Shown in pieces: positions 59,221 through 64,000 of a stretch of 64,000 bases of DNA. How positions within the stretch are numbered: the first letter of the stretch is position 1; the number at the start of each line of letters is the position of its first letter. The DNA lies in assembly GCA_029959085.1 (NCBI GenBank), contig JARWIR010000024.1:12450296-12514295 (forward strand), read 5' to 3'. Under the pieces are notes generated by a model. The model made no database searches. It worked only from the letters and a program-made list of their open reading frames with translations, and had not been told where the DNA came from. The position numbers and the translations under genes were made by a program. The stretch is from Nemophila menziesii (Eukaryota > Streptophyta > Magnoliopsida > Boraginales > Hydrophyllaceae).

Positions 59221-59750
59221 CCTATCGTATTAACTCTAGATACGGTAAAAAACAAATAACATTTGAGGTATGCTCTGATGGCAATTGAAACGCAACAAAG
59301 CCCTAGAGGGGGTGAATAAGATTTATGCTCAATAAAAAAACTAATCAACAAATAAAGTATATTAAGATGATAGAGGTGCAATATTTAGGTTTAATGACTA
59401 AGAATAATACCCAAAACACGAGAAGATAATTCCACAAACACTAAGCATGCATCAAAAGTAATTAAGACTAAATAACTATCTGTAAGTAATTAACCAAACA
59501 TAAGTATGCATGCAACAAAAGAGTTAGGGAACAAGACAAACACGCGATTTAGGAGTGGGTCAACTATCATAGGCTTAGTCCACCTAAGGTCTTTTTGGAT
59601 CCTTAGAATTTTGTAAGCACATCCATTATAAATCTTGTGTATCTTAAAGGTGAGCATGGTTAGATTTGATTATATTCTTTATTTCAAAACCAAAACTGAA
59701 GCAAATGGTTTAGTTTTTATTGATATAAATACTAAACCGAGTCGTTTCTT
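59221..59750 (-). mobile_element. Copia primer site and LTR end, minus strand
   Basis: On the minus strand TGCCATCAGAGC (59281-59270) follows the LTR end, close to the initiator tRNA-Met primer site TGGTATCAGAGC. The LTR end ATTCACCCCCTCTAGGGC (about 59318-59298) resembles the LTR end at 45.0 kb. Upstream text such as AAGAGTTAGGGAACAAG (59519) parallels AAGAGTTAAGGAACAG at 45311. The LTR is cut at 59750 by the next element, and its start was not located. Confidence 0.6.
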
Positions 59751-61071
59751 TGTAATGATTAATGTGACAAAGGAAATACGTGGAAGTAGAGCAGATACGT
59801 GGAAGCCCTTGAATGATCCAAAGCCATGTGTAAGCCCAATAATGATAACAACAATGATAACCGTTCTAAGTTACCGTTAGCCTATGATCTATATATAGAT
59901 CCATATGAATACAATATAAGAAATCCAGAAAATAATTGTTGTCTTTAGTTTTATTTTATAGTTTAATTAGTCTTTTCTATTCCTGTAAATCTTCATTATC
60001 CTTGTACATACATTATCCATCAATAAAATATGCTTGTTCATCCAAATTCATTACAAATTTGGTGCTTTCATTGAGAGGCTTTGGCGGATGATATTCGACT
60101 CAAGTTGATGGATGAGGCCTTAAAAAAATTCAAGAGGAAACTGCCCTTAAATTCACATCAATTGATGGCAGACTAACAAACCTAGAAAGCAAAGTTGGAA
60201 CATTACAAAATACAATTGAAACATTTTGTAAATTACTCCAAAAAAGTTCTGATCAAGTAAAGCCTGATACGTACTATTCAGTGTTTCCGCTAAAATATTC
60301 ATGTTCATCAACAAACTCCAATTCATTAAATGATTTTTCATAATTGGATTCTTACTCAACAACAAAGGTCTGTTCTACACCTGGATTTGTACATAGCCCT
60401 CACAATGTTTTGGAGAATCAAGAAACTTTGGTACCTTTTGTTAAAAAGAATGAACAATCATTGGAAAATCAAGAAACTGTTGTACCTCTTTTTAAAAAAA
60501 TGAACAATCGTTCACTGGTGAAGGCAAGCAATCCAACAATTATATGAGCAGAATGTTGGAAAATATTTTATCCAGAAGTTATGATGGATATCAAGATCAA
60601 ACATATAAAATCGTTCATCTTTCAAAAAAGTTTTTGGGAACAATAATATTTTTTCAGTTTTTCTTCTTTTGTACGATAAAATTTGGATCAACTTTAACAT
60701 CAAAGGTATGAAAATATTTATTGTCTTGAACCTTGAGGACAAGGTTCTTTCTGAAGAGGAAGGTGGTGTAATGATTAATGTGACAAAGGAAATACGTGGA
60801 AGTAGAGCAGATACGTGGAAGCCCATGAAGGATCCAAAGCCACGTGTAAGCCTAATAATGATAACAACAATGATAACCGTTCTAGTTTACCGTAAACCTA
60901 TGATCTATATATAGATCCTTATGAATACAACATAAGGAATCCAGAAAATAATTGTTGTCTTTAGTTTTATTTTACAGTTTAATTAGTCTTTTCTATTCCT
61001 GTAAATCTTCAGTATCCTTGTACATACATTATCCATCAATAAAATATGCTTGTTCATCCAAATTCATTACA
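59751..61071 (+). mobile_element. Complete small LTR retrotransposon (TRIM-like), 5-bp target duplication
   Basis: Two 305-bp LTRs (59751-60055 and 60767-61071) start TGTAATGA and end TTCATTACA. TTCTT flanks at 59746-59750 and 61072-61076. By eye the LTRs differ at about 13 positions (roughly 4 percent). The internal part, 711 bp, begins with TTTGGTGCTTTCATTGAGAG, a primer-site-like sequence known from Ty3/gypsy elements, and ends with a polypurine tract GAAGAGGAAGGTGG. It keeps a short gag-like piece and a pol C-terminal trace, so it is a deletion derivative of a gypsy element moved in trans. The name TRIM is used loosely because the internal part is larger than in classical cases. Confidence 0.92.
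60056..60766 (+). pseudogene. Internal region of the TRIM-like element: gag and pol traces
   Basis: One frame reads FTSIDGRLTNLESKVGTLQN, TIETFCKLLQKSSDQVKPD, a coiled-coil type of gag start. Near the end LNLEDKVLSEEEGG resembles the last residues of gypsy Pol polyproteins (NLEDKV ... GG). Everything between, including protease, reverse transcriptase and integrase, is missing. Confidence 0.6.
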
Positions 61072-61076
61072 TTCTT

Positions 61077-62480
61077 GTTGGTACCATTACTCGGTTTCTG
61101 GTTCGGGTTTACGTGGTTAAGGGATGAATTTGGGTTTGACATGAGGGTCACATTCGATTCCATGTTTTGGTTGTTGGTTTGAGATTGATTCGGTTGCGAG
61201 TTATCCGTTTATCATTGTTTTATTCCTTTCACTTATAATAAACTGGTACTTTGTCTTGCTCGATAAAATTCTTGAATATTTATAATCCTGGAATTGCTCT
61301 TTTCAATAAATGTTGCATCTTTATGCATGATTTGTATTCAGTTTCACAAAGAGCACATTCAGTTTCTAAATGTTCAATAAATATTGACGTTACTTTGTTT
61401 TATTCTTTTATATTCAGAAAGTTCTTGTCAATCTATAGTATATTTCCTCATGAAGTAAAGTAGACATAACTTTGAAACACCTTTATAACCATTTATTATG
61501 ATGTTTTCGGCTATACTTTAGACAAATAATAATTGAATTGTCTTTTATTGATAGATTGATCATATTTTTTTATTTTTCAACATGTTTATTCGTGTAGGCA
61601 TGTTTCAACATGTCTTTGGTTCGACTTATGTTTAACTTTCTAGTTTGATTTTTGCTTACTATACCAAACCGGGATATTTTTGTTTAATATAAACTAAATA
61701 CCAAACCAAATAGATTTTTGGTTTCGATTGTGGCAGTTCGATTTTTGTAGTTTTTCTGTTAGATTTGGTTTTGATCTACTTATCTAGTACTTTTTATGTT
61801 GACAAAGTAGGAGAAGTAACAAGGTTTGTGTATATTGCTTCATATTATAGGCATTGTATTATATATATTGAGTATATATATGCTTTGATTGTAGAAAATC
61901 GTGTCATTAAGACTCCAAACATGCTTAAATAGATATATGTTCAATATGAGTGGGAGTCATGACTTAAAAATTCAATATGTGCTTAACTAAAATGATATAC
62001 ATGTGATTATATTATGTTATAATTTGTCACTAAACAAAATATTGTTAGCCTAACACTCCTTTTAGTGTTAACTATAACAAATCATTAATCATTATACTGT
62101 TGTTGTGCATTTAATCTTGTTTTAAAGCATGTTTTGTAAGCCATATGATAAACTAAGACAATAGAGGCTACAAACGAAAAGAGATGGCAGTATGAAAAGT
62201 ATTTGATATCTTAAATATTAGCTTAGATAAATTATAAGTTGTCTATGAGCTTTTATTGATTGACTTGAGCCTTAGGAGTATAATCACTTGTTTTCAAAAC
62301 CTCTGCATATCCATTATCAATTCATATTTTGAAAACTCTAGTCCTTTCCAATTACTCGTTATTTACGTGAAAAAAGATCACAATATTTAAAAGAGAATTC
62401 CAATTGTTAAAGGGTTGGGAACATCTTTTGAGATCATTGTTAAAACTTTTTTGATCGATACTTAATATTGTTTTTGAAAA
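61077..62480. other. AT-rich intergenic DNA
   Basis: No gene supported. GGTTTCGGTT and AAACCAAA-type motifs at 61090-61190 and 61670-61760, and at 59680-59740 on the other side of the LTR element, suggest an older repeat that the element entered. Confidence 0.35.
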
Positions 62481-62489
62481 AGAACAAAA

Positions 62490-62745
62490 TTTGCACAAAA
62501 TGCTAGGCACGATACACCGTAGACCATCTAAAAGTGGTCAAATTGTCTCTCATTGAGCAAGGTGCATTGTAACGTAGAAGTACGTTACATCGTGAAGCCT
62601 CTAAGAATTTATGTGTATATGAGCACAGTTAATCAAGATACATTTGAGAATTTGGGTGTATCTGAGCACGGTACACCACAAGGGAAGCATGGTACAACAT
62701 GAAGCACCTAAGAATTTGGCATGGTTGAGCATGTTACACCATGGT
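62490..62745. repeat. Degenerate minisatellite, GAGCAnGnTACA(C/T)CA(T/C) units
   Basis: Loose tandem units share GTACACCA or GTTACATC, then AAG(C/G)CTCTAAGAATTT or AAGCACCTAAGAATTTG, then TGAGCA. About four units of 50-70 bases occur, much diverged. Confidence 0.5.
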
Positions 62746-63257
62746 TTAAATGAAAATTTATCCATTTTCAGATGAATTATGACCATTAGCGAACCTCATC
62801 TATAACTAAAAGCTTATTTTCGAGATATTTAGCTCGTCTATCACGAATCTTTTGGCGCATTATATTATCAATCATTTAAAGAGATTTTTTGCATTTAAAA
62901 CTCAAACATCATTTTCATTGCAACATATTATTATTATTTTTGTATTCACTCTTATTGAAGTATTATTAGCTTTACAAATCGCAAAATCCTAGTTGTATCC
63001 TACTATTTTAGATTAGAAACATGATTTTCCTTACACTAAAAAAGAGAAAGATTTGATCTTCATGTAAAGAAAATATAGGGGAAGTTACGAAGGGGTTGTA
63101 ACATATTTTTAATCTCACATTGGAAATGACATGCATTTTAGTGGAAAACTTGCAAATCTTAAAGGTAAAAAACCTCAAGTAGTGGACTAGATTTTAACAT
63201 GTTAAAATCACCATAAATTGCTTCTTTCTTTACTCTTTTACATTTCATATTTACCTT

Positions 63258-63648
63258 TTTTTTTTACAAAGAAAACCGGAAAAATTACATCCTAATATTA
63301 GCTAAACTATTGTAGAATTCAGTAACAGAATTTGACGGGTGGCCAGAAACGTCAATTCCCCGCCGTGTTGCTTTAGCGACTCGATCTGCAATCGGGTTCA
63401 AATCTCTCTTAATATGAAAAATCTTCCAATTCGGGAATCTTTTCATCCATCCGAGTGCTTCATTAATCATTGGACTAATCTTCCAACTAATGCACCCACC
63501 CTTAACGATACCTTGTACAATTTCAAGGTTGTCAGAGTAGAAAGAGCTACTCTGTAAACGGAGGTCTGTTGCAGACCTCATGACCTGAAGAACGGCTCAA
63601 CCTTCTCCTTCGAGTGTTGAATTAATTCTTGCGCGTTTAATAACTTTA
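63258..63648 (-). mobile_element. 5'-truncated LINE, RNase H tail, 19-bp target duplication
   Basis: TACATTTCATATTTACCTT occurs at 63239-63257 and 63649-63667; the left copy runs into the T-run that is the poly(A) tail. The 391 bp encode, on the minus strand, RARINSTLEGEG, a stop, AVLQVMRSATDL, then FYSDNLEIVQGIVKGG, KIFHIKRDLNPIADRVAKAT: the last part of RNase H with SDN and the second Asp region. It is similar to LINE-B RNase H (SDNLEVIQGI) but not identical. Confidence 0.9.
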
Positions 63649-63811
63649 TACATTTCATATTTACCTTGTTGGTTTATTTGCCTCATTCATATTGCCAAAC
63701 CAACCTATAAACTAGATAACTCCCCAAATATTTCATATTGTCAAACCATGACCTATAAGCTAGATAACTTCCCAAATATTTGATAAGTTGTATCGAAAAT
63801 ATTTCTAACTG

Positions 63812-64000
63812 TTATGAAATATTATAATTAGTAGGTATTATTCTAGAGTAGGCTTTGTAATTTCTCTTCTTTGTTCTTTATAAATCTAATATTTAATCAT
63901 ATATAATGGTGTATAGTAGGCTAGTCCAAGAGTCCATAATTCTCTATATAAAGGCTAGTTGATCATTGTTTCTTTTACACACTTTTGCCTATTTTTACAG
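63812..64000 (+). mobile_element. Possible start of a copia LTR at the window edge
   Basis: From TGTTATGAAATATTATAA the sequence runs through CTTTGTAATTTCTCTTCTTT and a TATA-type CTATATAAAGGCTAG (63942) that would place a start site near 63970. The layout resembles copia LTRs. The rest lies outside the window. Confidence 0.4.

Overview
This window is nuclear DNA from a plant, almost certainly a eudicot. It is AT-rich, intron positions and protein families are plant-specific, and the mobile elements (Stowaway, hAT and MULE miniatures, Ty1/copia, Tat-like Ty3/gypsy, LINEs that carry an RNase H) form a typical angiosperm set. The species cannot be named from sequence alone. Only two intact host genes are visible: an intronless CRINKLY4-related receptor kinase (CCR4-like, minus strand, 16762-19086) and a two-exon leucine-rich-repeat receptor kinase (CEPR2-like, minus strand, 37477-40786). 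Both are cell-surface receptors, but nothing in the sequence ties them into one pathway or transcription unit. Nearly everything else is transposon sequence or its debris.

Layout. 1-8250: a 1.6 kb retrotransposed sequence of unknown parentage with a perfect 17-bp target duplication (465-2075), then a full-length, decayed LINE on the minus strand (2181-8163, 13-bp duplication). 8250-16400: a host tandem duplication whose second copy was split by a second full-length LINE on the plus strand (9336-16140). 16400-22900: the CCR4-like gene, a GC-rich region with repeated GGGGCCAGCCCA boxes, a Stowaway MITE and a SINE. 22900-32000: a Tat-like gypsy LTR, primer site and gag remnant, followed by a partial and then a nearly complete copy of a long-inverted-repeat element full of a 25-bp dyad motif; an hAT MITE sits inside one dyad. 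32340-37320: a degraded copia element ending about 150 bp past the end of the CEPR2-like gene. 42700-49300: an old LINE fragment cut by a copia LTR, and a repeat related to one at 26 kb. 49974-51590: a 347-bp, almost loopless palindrome at the start of a Tat-like LTR. 53000-54570: ORF1 of a third LINE. 54770-61071: a dense nest of DNA transposons and LTR elements, including a Stowaway MITE split by a MULE with 9-bp target duplication, a copia gag split by an hAT MITE with 8-bp duplication, and a complete 1.3 kb LTR element with 5-bp duplication. 63258-63648: a truncated LINE tail.

Most useful results: exact element boundaries from target duplications, the finding that both full-length LINEs join ORF1 to ORF2 by the same ATGA stop/start overlap, and two unusual inverted-repeat structures (29.3-31.9 kb and 49.97-50.32 kb). 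No tRNA, rRNA or CRISPR array was seen.
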